In this document: positions 1-12,600 of the stretch, piece after piece
Numbering within the stretch: the first letter of the stretch is position 1
Layout of the letters: every line of letters starts with the position of its first letter
Assembly (NCBI GenBank): GCA_963965975.1
Contig: OZ014413.1
Coordinates: 5,776,001 to 5,840,000, forward strand
Length of the DNA stretch: 64,000 bases
Direction: 5' to 3'
Source: Xestospongia bergquistia
Lineage: Eukaryota > Porifera > Demospongiae > Haplosclerida > Petrosiidae
Made by a program: the position numbers and the translations under genes
Notes under the pieces: model-generated
Database searches by the model: none
What the model saw: the letters and a program-made list of their open reading frames with translations, nothing else
What the model was told of the DNA's origin: nothing

Positions 1-250
1 TACATAATTATGTTTCCATTCATTTTACAACATCAAAATCAAATTGTTCACATTCATTATATAAGAAACAATATATAAAAAATTGCACTTCAGCAGATAG
101 CATGATTTTAATACATACAACAAAAAATATTTGTTATTCACAAAATAAAAACTAACAAAGTCTTATTTATATAAAAGATCAAAGTTCATTTTCTTCACCA
201 AGTAGTAATCTTATAAGTGTGTCATGAGAAGTATTATTTTTGATTTATTA

Positions 251-2110
251 TTACCAATTATGTCTTAGTCTAGTGTTGGTAGTTGACAGAGAATTAATGG
301 AGATATGATGAGTCATTTCCTGATAGTGTGTAGTAAGAGGCTCTATTTCTGCAAAAGGACACTCACATTGAACCATGTTCACATGATATTCATTATCTTT
401 ATCTAGATTCATGACACAATCAGCAAATGTGTCATTGTTATCAGTAATATCAGTCTGATTGTGTTTAATCAGTCTATAACACAAGCAGTATCTTGTAGTT
501 TTTTAAATCATCCAGTAAATATAATATATGAAAACAACAAATGATAGCAAAGAGATAAGCGAGATAAATAACAAAAATAGAAAACTATAAACAGAAGACA
601 AAATGATATCACTCATTAATGCTAAGATTGAAAATATCAAAAATTCTGAGTTGTGTATGTTCTTACGAATCGTAAGAACATACACAACTTCTCAGAATTT
701 TTGATATTTTTAAGTTACGATAAGAGCAAAATATCATAATACTACCACCTGACATTCCATATACAGATGTTTGTATACCTAAAATAATAAGGTAATCTTC
801 ATAAGAAATGTAATACTGGCACATGATACTAACCCTTAGTAACAAATAGAGTCCAACAAAATAACGACAATCATTTGTATTATCACATCCATTCTTAAAG
901 GCTACAATATAGTCATCAACAAGAGTAATAAGAAATTGTGAGCGTTTCAATCTATACCAATCTAGTATCTTATGAAACCAATCGAATGGATGAAGTAAAA
1001 AATAGACTGTTGGTATAAACACAACAATAATCAAGATGATTATGGCTAAGATACCTAGAAATCCATGAGGATAACAAAATAATTCAATGTAACATCATAA
1101 TAAAATGCTATCCGTGTTTCATTTTTATTAGTAAGACTGTACCACTTTGTAAGTTTAAGAGAAGTAGCAGTAAACTGAGTGAAACATACCACATATATTG
1201 AGGATATAGAATGAGTGACGGAAGGTTGAATGTTAGTCATACGCCAGAAGCATGCCAGCAGAAGATGAAGAGTTCTTGCCATAGTGACACCACATCTAAA
1301 GCCTTTGTGTACATTGTAAATCCAGCCATACAGAAATAATAGAATAAAAAATGGATAGGCTGCTATGACATACCAGAAAGCAACAGCTCCTAGTAATCCC
1401 ATAGTGGGTGCCATTACTGTCATACAAACTGGATAAAATAAAATGTCAAAAAGTCAAGATTCCAAATGCTACATGGTATTAACATATAGAAATATGAAAC
1501 ATAATAGTTTCCAGGAAATGAGATAGACACAATCTAACAGTAAAAGATATATCCATTTAATAAACCATTTGTGAAATTTATATTGAGTACAATTATCAAA
1601 ATGACTAGTAGAGTAACTGAGAACATCTGTACAATGAAGAATATTAGTAAACCTATTATGTATTGAAAGTCATTTGAAGTACTACATTGAAGATATGGGG
1701 AGTTTATAGGAACACAAAGTTTTCATTCTTGCAAGCACCATTTAACCCTCTGGTATAATATTAGTATATGTTAAAGGACAATGCTTTGGCTATTAAGGTA
1801 CTACATGTATAACCAAAGCAAGTTGAGTAAAACTTAACAATTAAGTCTTTCCGTACTGGAGATTTTCCAAATCACTGGCTGTGAGTTATAATTTGATAAA
1901 CAATATCCATGTAATATACCATAGTAATATGAACCAACTGTGCATTTCTCTCTGTTTTCACAATATCTGTATATACAGCAAATGTCATTAATGCTCCAAA
2001 TGTCTATATAACCTCCCAATTTACAACAAAAGCCATTAACACCTATAGCACAAGTAGTATTGAATAACACAAATGGCCACTGACAATTTTGAGAGTTACC
2101 TCCAACTACA
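251..2110 (-). pseudogene. Broken paralogue (C-terminal half) of the beta-helix/multi-membrane protein
   Basis: Reading leftward, five separate open stretches (2115-1834, 1423-1055, 1034-663, 685-503, 484-251) line up in order with residues about 735-1345 of the intact gene at 34644-38702. Shared landmarks are CQWPFVL and NGFCC in the cysteine-rich part, TVGSYYYG, FWYVIAAYPFF, RMTNIQPS, KWYSLTNKNET, LKRSQF.ITLVDDY and the tail EPLT.HYQ. Several frame changes and stops separate the pieces, and the stretch 1430-1830 also resembles the parent but is not open. The N-terminal beta-helix ectodomain is absent. A small inverted duplication (631-711) has rearranged the segment before the last membrane helices. 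It is a dead family member rather than a gene with introns, because the intact paralogue is continuous over this region. Similarity is read by eye. Confidence 0.85.
631..711. repeat. Near-perfect palindrome inside the receptor-like pseudogene
   Basis: Arms 631-668 and 670-711 are reverse complements apart from a 3-base insertion in the right arm, around a single central base at 669. The intact paralogue has only one copy of this sequence (around 38233-38275), so the second arm is an inverted duplication made after the copy diverged. Confidence 0.85.
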
Positions 2111-2130
2111 ACCACACCTAAATAGTGGAC

Positions 2131-4440
2131 TCCAATGATGCTATATAACGAAACAAAAATAAGAATAATTATGCAATATAGGCTGACATTACATTATAAA
2201 ATATTGACAGTATATCATTTGAGAGTAGTAAATTTGACAGTTGCACATCACAACATAAAATTGCTAAAGTAATCTTCTACAGACTTATACTTTATGAAGA
2301 CTTTAACCTGTATATGTGTGTGTGTGTGATTTAAAAGATAAAAGAAATATAATGTTATGTTATACAATGTTGTTATGATTTTCTAACAGCATAAACTATG
2401 TGTACGTTTAGTAATCACTACATCATTATAACAAAATGTATAGATTGTTTCACTAGTACATAATATAGGCACAAAGCGAACTGCCTACAGAATATGAAAT
2501 CATATCGTCACTAACTATAATTAATTGTGTCACTATATTATGTTACCATGTTATGCCTGCTAGCAATACCTATAGTACCAAAGACCTGGAAGTTATCTGG
2601 TCTCTATAATTATTGTATAAAACTGCTTGTAACTAGTCTGTTTTTAGTAACCTTCATTGTTTGTTATCCAAGAGATAGGACTAACATACAATCCAAAAGC
2701 AAAAGAGAACATGACAAAGGTAAAATCACAAGAGTGTTACTTGTAAATCCTTCTTGCATGTTTTTACCCAAGCCTCTTCTTACTCTCAGTAGCACATAAA
2801 TACTTTTGGATTAATATATACAAATTAATACACAATTTATATTTGTACCTTATATTTTGGTAATAGAAGACATAGTTATATAGTAAAGTACTACTATAAA
2901 CCACAAACCTATTCTGAATAACAAATAAAGAGTAAACATGATAATTGACTAACCTCTTATCTGTAGTCTTACTGTAGTTTGAGAATATATATTGACAAAA
3001 AATTGAACAACATTAAATAGAATGGATTTTTATAAATATATTTAGACATGACACTTTTCCTATTGACATAGATAATATTTTCTAACCAGGATTAGAAGCT
3101 TAGTAGAAACCTGTCATATACAGTGAGAGAACACAAGGTCAAATATACAGCAGTCTGACATTTTCCTCATTTATTCAGGAATTAGGACATAAACCTGATT
3201 ATAACATTCTACTTCAATAACACTTGTAAAGTAATAACATATTAATCTTGTAAGGTAGAATGAGAGACCTTCAACCATTGTAGCAGCAATGTCAATACTT
3301 TCATATTATTGCGCCAAACTGTACATGATCACGTGATTTGTAGTATACTGACTCAGTATACTACAGGCCAGAGTTGTAGTATACTGAGTAAGTACAATAT
3401 ACTACAAGCCAGCATGGTCTAGAAGTCAGTGGATGGTTTGTGCTTAAAATAGTTTTGTAAGACTAGTGAGACATATAAAGTAAACTTCTTGAGGCACACA
3501 ATTTGTCATAGCAACAACTGTCTATAATTGTCCTCAAGTTAATTAAATTTTGTGGTTTTTAAGGTCATTTCATGTTATTTTAGTATTGACCAATTCTATA
3601 TTAGTTGTATACAAGGTCATTAAATTACGTTATATTATTTGTATTCCCTATTTTCATTAGATTGTTGTTATAAAAGTAATAATATATATAATATAATTAT
3701 TATTGTATATGTATGTATTGTATGCAAAATGGACTATACTTCTAGTCAATAGTCAAGTTCACATTCAAATATCGTGTGAGCTACCTAGACACTTTGTAAA
3801 TATTTATGACTCCTAAGCTTGCCAGCTCAAACAGTTTGTTAATTATTTCAAATAAGTTAGAGTTGTGTTCCCTATATGATCCTACTGGCTCTCCAGAAGG
3901 CTATTATTCTTAGAATATAGGATTCCTTGCTATTGCTAGCTGGAACTGCCATTAGGCTTTGTAACCCTCATCTGAAGGTAAGGTAATCCTTGCTCGAGCA
4001 TTGGCCCTCATTTCAAACCAACCATTCAAGGTCTAAGTATGTCACTATCAGTAGAGCTAGACCTTCAAACATACCATGTCTCAATGCATTTAAAGGTAGC
4101 CATCTCCTAATCCACCTGAGAGAATAAATTTCCTAAGTCAAGCTGTTAGTGTCATAATCTAGACTACTGACTATTATAACATTTTAAAGTTTTTTTTGAC
4201 TGGGTGTCATTTTAACTGAAGAGAGACTTCCAACTTCTCTTAAATGCAATGACCCATAATTAAATATGTGGGTGGATGCCATGGCCTGTTAAATGATTAT
4301 GCGCATACGTTTAACGATTCAAAGAATGTGCTTGATCAGGTTATCATTGTTACTGACAGTGCTCCTTAAATTAAAGTTAACAAGTATCTTTGTATGAAAG
4401 TACGAGTTAATAAACTTAAGTAAATGTTGTTAATTTTTTT
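2131..4440. other. Intergenic, AT-rich, no convincing gene
   Basis: Nothing recognisable is coded here. A 90-residue open frame on plus at 2527-2799 has no family features and base composition like its surroundings, so it is not called. Small items seen: a short GT run near 2313-2329, an E-box-like CACGTG inside 3326-3337, and a perfect 25-base palindrome at 3340-3364 followed by an imperfect copy at 3376-3405. Confidence 0.6.
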
Positions 4441-4458
4441 GGTTGGAACATTGTTGTC

Positions 4459-4580
4459 TCAATCTGTAGATTCAAACAATAGCCCATTTATCTCCTGAAG
4501 TCTTCTTCCTGGTCCATATATCTTTTGTAAAGCTCTTCAGCTATCAAATGTATATTAATTTTGTTTTTCATCACTCGTAA
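4459..4580 (-). pseudogene. POT transporter relic E (last about 40 codons only)
   Basis: The plus strand from 4459 matches the 3' end of the POT gene at 18661-20208 (stop codon at the left edge, reverse-strand reading of the acidic tail before it, then the conserved basic segment). The match stops near 4580 and nothing of the transporter body follows to the right. It is a gene-end stub left by duplication or rearrangement. The sequence immediately right of it is the POT 3' flank in the opposite orientation, so an inversion junction lies at about 4585-4595. Confidence 0.75.
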
Positions 4581-4589
4581 CAATATAGT

Positions 4590-5725
4590 AGGAAAGCACT
4601 CAATATATAATTATTATTAAGACCTTTCTTTATTAAATTTTGTCATTAATGCTTCTAGTTCTAATAAAACGTTTTAGTTAGTTCACTGGTTTGATATAAT
4701 TTTAGTTTAAATTTTAGTTATATAGAAATATTTGTAAGCCTCAAGTGCCTAAAAAGGAGTCATTTCAATAGTCTTGACATCAAGAGCATCTATTTCACCA
4801 CTATTTAACATTTTATTGTAGTAAAAATATATTTACTGTATACTGGTAAATTAATGATATTATAATTTTAGTTCAAGAAAGCATAAAGGTATGCTTTGTA
4901 CAGTGAGTGAATACTTGGTATTATGGTATACAGTCATTCGTATATTGTAGACAGTATCCAGGACAGGTGTATATTGATTAATTTAACTGTAATGGATTAT
5001 ACAGGTTTACAACATACAGAAAAATTAAATGTATATTTTGATGCAAAAAGTAAACATATACTGTTTATGTATCGTGAAATATACTGTTTATAATAACTAA
5101 TTGCAATAAATATAATATATTTATTCTTAGAAATGTAAAAATGTTTGATCAGATCCTGTACTTTGGATTCATATATACATTTGAATCTGTCATCATATAA
5201 ATCATCAACAATTTTTAAGAGGGCCCTTATGATCACTCATGTAATTACAGTAATAATCATTAATCTTATAGTAATAGCTTGCCTTTTGTCTGGATTTTGT
5301 CCTATTCAACAATCAGTCTCAGCATTAGCTAATAGATCTGGTGCATGCTATATAAAATAATATTTCCAATACATCTGTTTTAAAGCACACACTTTATGCT
5401 ATGCAACACATTATTAATATTATTAAAATGATTAAATGATTCACTGATAATTACTATATATTGTCACATATTTCATTTACTTTGAAATTTTTGAGGATGG
5501 ATATTTTGGTGAAAATTTGATTTTGGATATTTTCAAATATCAACTTTTGTCTATTTTATTGCTATATTATATATATATTAAACATACCACATGTAAGCCA
5601 ATATATTGACCTCTAATTGGCAATTTTTTCATAGTAGAATTCATACATGTTAACACAATGAATTTTATAAATATTTCCATTAGGAATAAAGTATTTTTTC
5701 ATGGGAAATTGTAGGACATCACTGA
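4590..5725. repeat. Inverted copy of the POT gene 3' flank
   Basis: Read in reverse complement, this stretch follows 17505-18650 (the 3' flank of POT gene B) along most of its length: the AAACCAGTGAA..ACATTTTATTAGAAC part, the TAGTGGTGAAATAGATGC part, the GATCA/TTTCTAAGAATAAA part and the AGTAGAATTCATACATGTTAA part. Related copies lie at 49860-50185 and 52540-53215. Two open frames here (4997-5236 and 5145-5360) come from the repeat and are not called genes. Confidence 0.75.
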
Positions 5726-7108
5726 TATAGATTTTCATAATATTATGCATTTCATACAAGTATACTTCTCATATAACAGCTGCATAGCACATGCAGTTAA
5801 AAGACTTTCCTGATCCTATCACTCTTGTTATTCACACCTTAAATGAACTCTTTAATTTCTACTCAAAGCTAGATACAATCAAAGATGTTGCATGGATCCT
5901 TCATTTTTGCTAGCAATTACAGAAATATAGGTGGTTGAGGAGAACCAACCAAATGGTATATATTTATTCATTTCTTTTAAGTTTTAATGGATAATCAATA
6001 TAATTTATGTGTTTGCTAAATTGTGTAGGAACATGTCACTATTATTTGTACCACCTTCTATTATTATTACACTGTCATTCTAGAGTGGTATAATGTACCA
6101 ATAGTACCTCTTATACAGATATGAGAACGATTATCATGTGAATATTTATTCTGATGGTACAGTTTCATTTTACTATAATAATTGAAGACAATCCTTCTTC
6201 TTAGAAAAGGAGCAGAGACAATATCTCATTGAATATTTACTTACATTACTTTAAATACAAAATATATAACTACTCAAATATGACATAAGTATTATCTACT
6301 AGCGATGTATTCATTCTTGTATTATTTTTCTATATTCTGAAGATGTCTTATTCTCCAACTATAGTATTGTTAGGACAGTCAATAAGATATAGACATGCCA
6401 ATGTTGTATTAACAGTTAACGTTTTACAAATGTGTTATATGGCACACTTGAGATCACAATTGCCTTGTGTATAGTAGTATTAGAAGCAATAGCATTACAT
6501 AAATTAGCAAAAGTCATTAATTCTTAGCTCACTCAATGTTGCAGCTTGCAGTGAGAATGCCAACTAGCCACGTGATATGATAACCATAGCATGAGCTACA
6601 CCTCTAGCCTGCATATACATCCCCACCTACACTGTTTAGAAACCAACTTTTATCTATTTGTGGTATTTCATCACGCAGCTATGAATGCACTGTTGGATCA
6701 ACTATGCTACCTTTCTTACACATTGAAATCATAAAAAAAACAAATGGACAGAAACTTCAAGTCAATTAACAATTGTCGATAGACATTCCCTTTAATGGTG
6801 GCTATTTTAAATAATAGTTACACTCTAGTTTAACTTCTGACATGTTTTATTCTCAATAATAAAATGACATACAAAAATAAACATAAAGTTAACTCATGAA
6901 ATTAAAAGTTATACTAAAGATTTAATTGTATTAACTAAACCAACAAATGTAAAAACTATGAAGTTATTGACAAAATTTGAGCCACTTAGGTACAGCATTA
7001 ATATGAATATTGTATTATTTTGCATAATTATACAAATCAGTTATGAACATTGCAGTATTCATCCTATTAGGAACTACATCAATCATTTGTACCATATTCC
7101 TGCACTAG
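5726..7108. other. Intergenic, 3' side of POT gene A
   Basis: No gene, RNA or repeat was recognised in these 1.4 kb. A CACGTGAT box occurs near 6570. The sequence does not visibly match the 3' flanks shared by POT copies B to F. Confidence 0.5.
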
Positions 7109-8662
7109 TTATCTTTCAGTATATTCTGCAATGATAAGTCTCTCATTAACGTCAGATAGTTCATTACGTTGTCTATACTTGTATTTATATGCAGCAATAG
7201 TATAAACAATGACTGAGATTAAAACAACACTTGATTTAACAACATAATATTCCCAGTGACAACCTAACCAAGAACTAGATAAGGTTATTGTTAAACAGTA
7301 AATGCTAAAGTGCATGTACCATATTCCAATCAATAATCCTTGCATAATACGAGGACCTTGAGCTAGAATAAACTCAATACTTGTGAATTGAACAAAGAAA
7401 ATACTAATACCAGACAAAAACTGAGGAAGAGCCATGATATAGAAAGGTAATGTGAGTATATCTGATTGTAGTTCGTTTTGAAATGTTATGTTGTTAGAAA
7501 AGGTCAAACACATATCATCATTAATTAAAGCATTTGTGATATCTTTAGTCATGAAAAAGCTAACAAGACTTGTGATTATTGACTCTACTAATAGAGCCAC
7601 TAGTCCAATCCATATACGTTTCAACATACTAGGAATGCAGTGAGAAAAGAAGGGAATTATTATAAATTGATAGAAAGGAACAAGAAATACCAGGAAAATA
7701 TAGGGTACTGCAAGAGGATATGTCAGTATCAGATTTTTGATGAAACTGTTTGGACCATCTATTTGATTAAAAATTAAGTATTGATCAAAAATCTTGTTCT
7801 TAGTGTCAAGGAATCCATATCCAAATGTTCCTAAAAGAATACTAAGTATGTATAAGGAGCTTTTGACATCCTCTACTTGTACAGTAGTAAATGGTCCTCC
7901 ATATCTCTCTTTACATAGATCAAGTCTAGATGGTGGAAGCTCTCCATATGTAAAAGCACTATGTCTCACTGGTTGTTTGTGAGTTAAAGCATACCCAATT
8001 ACTCTCCATATTAGTTTGATAGGATTGTTATGTTGAGCTGGCTCAATAACCAAGTGATGTTTGAAACAACAAAAAAACAAAACTGCAATGATGACAATAA
8101 GTACACCATAACCAAAAATACAAGTGAAGGTCAAATAATTGGTATCTTTATAAACAATTGCTGTTATACTTGATGCTATTAATAAGATAATGGCAAGTAA
8201 AAAATAATTTATGTATAAACGCCAATATACAAAACTACTTAACTTTTGAGATGGTGCAAACCGAAGTTGATCAGTACCAAATTGGATCACATTAGCTTCA
8301 AATATACCATATCCCAAAAAATATGGAAATGTTGCAAATAAACATATACTAACTACAACAATGTCACTTAGATGCATAAAGTATAAAGTCACTAATGTAA
8401 CCATGGCAATAAAGAATCCACCAAACATTAATATTATTCCAGCCAGTATGACTTTATATCTCATCCATTTCTCACCTAACAAACCAAGAAGAGGATAAGA
8501 GAGATAGTGAAGTCCAATTACAGCAAAGATGGCATACGAATAGTTATCAATGAAATTTGTGGAAAGACCTCCTGATATTATTGTAGTAGATATTAGTAAC
8601 ATACTTGTTGCTAGTACCGCAAGAGCTCCTTTAGAACGAATGCACACGTTTTTGTGGTTCAT
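7109..8662 (-). CDS. POT/PTR2-family (SLC15-like) transporter, copy A
   Basis: 517-residue single-exon gene for a multi-pass membrane protein of the proton-dependent oligopeptide transporter family (major facilitator fold). Seen: about twelve hydrophobic segments; a family block at about residues 128-160 (NVIQFGTDQL, then SSFVYW and INYF), matching the classic POT signature around FGxDQ and FYW..N; a cytoplasmic loop with RHSAFTYGELPPSRLD and RYGGPFTT; and a late block PQFLSGISIFF, EFILAQGPR, GLLIGIWY, typical of helix 10-11. The canonical ExxER motif of helix 1 is not visible. Family members move di- and tripeptides with protons across the plasma or lysosomal membrane; the substrate here is unknown. 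The start is the first Met, with a short basic leader. It is clearly more diverged than copies B, C and D, which share a different N-terminus. It appears intact. Confidence 0.88.
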   Translation of the reverse strand: MNHKNVCIRSKGALAVLATSMLLISTTIISGGLSTNFIDNYSYAIFAVIGLHYLSYPLLGLLGEKWMRYKVILAGIILMFGGFFIAMVTLVTLYFMHLSDIVVVSICLFATFPYFLGYGIFEANVIQFGTDQLRFAPSQKLSSFVYWRLYINYFLLAIILLIASSITAIVYKDTNYLTFTCIFGYGVLIVIIAVLFFCCFKHHLVIEPAQHNNPIKLIWRVIGYALTHKQPVRHSAFTYGELPPSRLDLCKERYGGPFTTVQVEDVKSSLYILSILLGTFGYGFLDTKNKIFDQYLIFNQIDGPNSFIKNLILTYPLAVPYIFLVFLVPFYQFIIIPFFSHCIPSMLKRIWIGLVALLVESIITSLVSFFMTKDITNALINDDMCLTFSNNITFQNELQSDILTLPFYIMALPQFLSGISIFFVQFTSIEFILAQGPRIMQGLLIGIWYMHFSIYCLTITLSSSWLGCHWEYYVVKSSVVLISVIVYTIAAYKYKYRQRNELSDVNERLIIAEYTER

Positions 8663-9455
8663 CTCTGTTTATCTTGTGGTTTACAACAGGTAGAGTACTA
8701 CTGAAAAGTCAGTTATACAAAGAATTTTTGAATAGTGGTAAAGAACACTGCATATATATTAGCACTATAATAATTTGGACAGACTGACATAAATGATGGT
8801 TGCAGACAAATTGTTTTAAATAAGTGTTCAAATTGACTTAGAGGTGGCTGGTTTAAGCAATGATGCAGTTGCTATTATAACTATTAGCAAGACTAATAAT
8901 AACATTGAAAGTGTTTATAACTGGATAATTGGAAGTTAGGTAAACTGCCAAGTGTTCTTCCTTTCCTCTTTCTTTACTTTCCTTTTCCCCACCATTTCTT
9001 TTTCATCACAATACACCATGACTGGTACCACCTAGGAGATTTCTTTCCATGTTATAATGACACTTTGGTACTGGAATTCATTACATATTATGACGAAGTG
9101 GAAGTAGTAAATCTTTTTGGGTCAAACAAAGGGGAAATATAAGCTAGGTAAGTTGAGTGTGAATGTAATTGAGTAATATCATTTTTATACAGCTTTATTT
9201 TACTATACATTGGGAACCTACACTCTATGTTATGAGCATCTCTTAAATCATTACTGTTGATAGCTACCATTACATATCCAAATCTTATAAGGACTATGGA
9301 TATGAGCTTATCCTTAAACTATTTATTGATGAAATGAATAAACTATTGAAGGTATTCAATATGTCTAATGTTTTTTTAAAAAACTAATCATGATATAGGC
9401 ATACCCATTTCAAATTAACAAAACAGAAATAATTGTAAAAGGAGTTGTAGTGGTG
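8663..9455. other. Intergenic, 5' side of POT gene A
   Basis: No recognisable gene. A 60-residue open frame on minus (9088-9270) has no family features. The promoter of copy A should lie at the left edge; no clear TATA box or motif decides it. Confidence 0.5.
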
Positions 9456-10485
9456 ATGTTGGCTGATACACAGGCAGCACATTCAATAGGTGGATTTAAA
9501 GTCAAAGTGCTGTGACTCTCTCACAATAGAGGAAACTATGAAATAGAAGCTGAGCACATTTAAAGCCACAGTACTGTTATGCATGGAAAATCTTGTCACT
9601 GACATATATAACTAATAAATGGTCCTTCTCCAAACTGCGATATTGTTTATTGTGCTCTCTTAGTGTAGAGAAGACATGTTTGTTCTCCGTACACCAGTTA
9701 CATATGACTATTGATGTTTACTTTTGTCCAGACACTTGGCTGCAGCTTATTAGTCACATATGGTGTAAACTTCTAAAGTACTGTTTGGACTATTTTAATA
9801 ACCAAATTGCTCATGTTGGGCATATTTTGCTAGATTTTGTTCCGTATACATCGAAGTTAATGTTGCATCATTTCATTTTTGACAAAAGGTAATTCACTCT
9901 TTGCAGCTTCAGTAATCACATGAGCTTCTTAACATTTAGTTAGTTAGAAATAAAGGACAAACCATCTCCACTAATAGTTTGTATGTTACAACCAGAAGAC
10001 AATACCAATCAATCAGGTAAATAAGAATCAGGCATACTCAAGATAGAACTTTACCATTGTGAGGACAATGTAAATACTACTAGTAAAGTTGTAGGACTTT
10101 TAAAAATATAATTATATGTAATAATAATAACATGCTATGACTGAATCAATTATCCAACTATAAAATCAATTTAAGAAAACCATGTAATGCTTTTTATTAC
10201 ATCATAGCTGCTCAAATGAGGAACTTTGCCATTTACTTACCATTAATGGTTGGAGATCAAATTCCTAATGGTGATTCTGATTGGGAGTGTTACCTGTTAC
10301 TGTTATTGTTGGTAGGTATACTCAAAATTTGTATGGCATGAATATTGTCTATTTGTTTAACTCAGTACTTGGAAGTATTGATAGAGATGTATCTACGCTT
10401 GTTTCATGAATGTTATCCTGAAACCAATATAATCCCTTAACAACATTATCTTGTTCATCTTCCATTTCAAGCATTAAAGTAAGCA
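9456..10485 (+). pseudogene. Degenerate transposon-associated protein (class uncertain)
   Basis: Scattered plus-strand pieces resemble, in the right order, a protein found in many copies in sponge and cnidarian genomes and usually linked to DNA transposons. Seen: a stretch near 9461-9510 reading LADTQAAHSIGGFK; one near 9835-9890 reading KLMLHHFIFDKR; one at about 10205-10320 reading MRNFAIYLPLMVGDQIP then DSDWECYLLLL; and one at about 10390-10485 reading YLRLFHECYPETNIIP, a stop, then QHYLVHLPFQ. The order and spacing fit the family pattern (IGGFK, then HHFI, then LP.M.GD.IP, then P..H.L.H.P). Stops and frame changes separate the pieces, so it is a relic. Superfamily assignment from memory is not secure (CACTA/EnSpm-like is possible). 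Confidence 0.5.
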
Positions 10486-11329
10486 TTTGGTCTCTAGCTA
10501 TTAATTTTGTTGTACAAGTTATTTATATTCTCTTATTTTATACATGTAGGTTAGGCGAATAATCATCAACACTTTCTCATTAACCTGAAGATATTCAGGA
10601 TGAAATAATGATGAACTTACCCAATTTGGATAGGACAGAGATTACATTTTAAAGGTATATTTCCTACTATTAGTTACAAATAGTTTATACATTATACAGA
10701 TGTAATTGGGTTGAGGGAAAAAGGAGCAAATATTTTCAAAATTGACTTTGTCTTATATGATTTTTAAGTAGCAACAAACAAATTTAGTGAAAAAAATATT
10801 GTATTAAATATGTACCTTCAATAGAGAACTTGGAATGGATACTGCAAAACAAAGATCTTAATATAGGGGTAAAAATATAGGACTATTAATGTATAATTTA
10901 GTCTAATTTGTTTGATATAATTCTATTTGTAAATATTACAAGAAGAATATTCAAGTTTGTATGAAATAATGTAATATAAGCAAGATCAATTGTCAAGTAG
11001 AGTGGAGTTTTCTATATTGTCATTTTTGTCAATAAAACAAAGAATTGGAAACTAAAGTATTTAATTCAAAATTGACTTCTTTGAATTTGAAATAGTTATT
11101 TTTAGTAAAAATATATCAATAATAGTCCAAAAATAACTAAAGGTTAACAGAACTATTACCATTAATGGACAATTCAATCAAAATGTTATTTTTAACACAA
11201 ACATTTTATAATTGTTGCATACCAAATTTAGTAATGTTTAGGTCAGTCAGTGAGATGTAGTACTTGTGATCTTTTATTATTGATTATGAGATGACAGGAA
11301 TGATATGTATCTTTATCACTAAAGTACTG
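10486..11329. other. Intergenic, very AT-rich, nothing recognised
   Basis: No open frame or repeat of note was seen between the transposon relic and the LINE. Confidence 0.5.
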
Positions 11330-12600
11330 TATATTAGACCAAAAACAAGAGCCAAATCATCTTTTCCCTTTGCATGTAATAGACTATAATAGACTATTGT
11401 AATGAATATAAATACTTAGGAATATGGTTTAATGAATATTTGGACTGTAAACTAACTTTGGTACCTACTGAAAGATCAGCCAGGAAAGCTCTTACAGGAG
11501 TTTGTGCATGTTTTAAAGAATTTGGTGGCTTTCTTTATCAGACATATACATTGTTATATAAATCATTAGTAACTCCAATATTAGACTACAGTGCTTGTAT
11601 ATGGGGCTACCAAGAGCATCCCCAGTTAACCATTGTACAAAACAATGCAATGCAGATCTTCTTAGGGTGTAATAAGACCATGCTCCTAGTTGCTTGAACA
11701 GGAGGACTAGGATGGCTTCCCACCCATTATAGACAAATGAATATCATTCTTAAACTTTTTATACAATTAGAAAGTAATACATGTAACCCCTTACTACAGA
11801 GTCTATTCAAACAATCTACTGACTTAGGTAATTTAGGTAAACACACTTGGTCTTGGCATTGCATGGAATTAATGTGTAAAATAAGAGGATATAATAATAG
11901 CATGAACCCAATACCTTCAGAATTACGTAATATAATACACAATATAGCCAATGAGGAGTTGCAGTCTCAACTAAATAAACCTTTAGATCCCTCATCTGAG
12001 TCAGGAGGTAAGTTAGTAATATATAGACAACTACAACCTAGGCCATTGCCACCTAGTTATGTTCTTGCCAATATGCCTATGAAGAGACGTTGGATTATGG
12101 CAGCCATATGTGGAGGTTGTCTGCCCCTAGCAGTTGAGAGGGGGCATTTCCATGTACCTAAGCTACCTCTAAATGATAGATTATGTACCGTTTGCAACAC
12201 AAATTCAGTGGAAGATGTACCTCATTTTGTCCTGTTCTGTCCAAAGTACAATAACATATAACTCAAACTTTACAACACAATCACTTCCAAAGTACCATCC
12301 TTTTACTCACTTCCCTGCACAGACAAACTCACTATCATTTTATCAAATGAATTCACCCATTTGTCATCAATGTATCTTAATGAAATGTTCATTTTATGAT
12401 TGAATTTAGTCTTGTAATCTTAATTTTTGTTTTTCTTTCATGCTTTGTATAGTCACTGTAAGTTTATTACTTAATCCAAATTTATATTTATATCACATTA
12501 CTTTATCTTATTTTGTAATTAATTTGTCACTCGTAAGCCATTAGTGGCTGGGCAGTCTTCTGTGTGTGACATTAAAAATAATAATAATAATAATAATAAT
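11330..12600 (+). mobile_element. 5'-truncated LINE (non-LTR retrotransposon) 3' end
   Basis: The element holds the C-terminal part of a LINE reverse-transcriptase ORF. Seen: YKYLGIWF near 11405, the LYKSLVTPILDYSACIWG block at about 11556-11610 (typical post-palm region: Y..lv.piLdY....WG), GGLGWLP at 11701, and a terminal cysteine-histidine module near 12172-12250 (LNDRLCTVC, then VEDVPHFVLFCPKY). The frame is shared from 11397 to 12261 except for one in-frame TGA at 11695-11697 before GGLGW, with a further frame change upstream near 11390. A 3' UTR of about 310 bases follows and ends in an (AAT)n tail at 12577-12600. The 5' part of the ORF, endonuclease included, is missing, the usual 5' truncation of LINEs. 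The tail abuts an LRR gene fragment on the other strand. Confidence 0.82.

Noticed and set aside
3340-3405. Short palindromes GTAGTATACTGA...TCAGTATACTAC
   Set aside because: Perfect but short in AT-rich DNA, no neighbour to regulate; not enough for a regulatory call.
11727-11951. Minus frame opposite the LINE
   Set aside because: Antisense shadow; the LINE frame on plus has clear family motifs.
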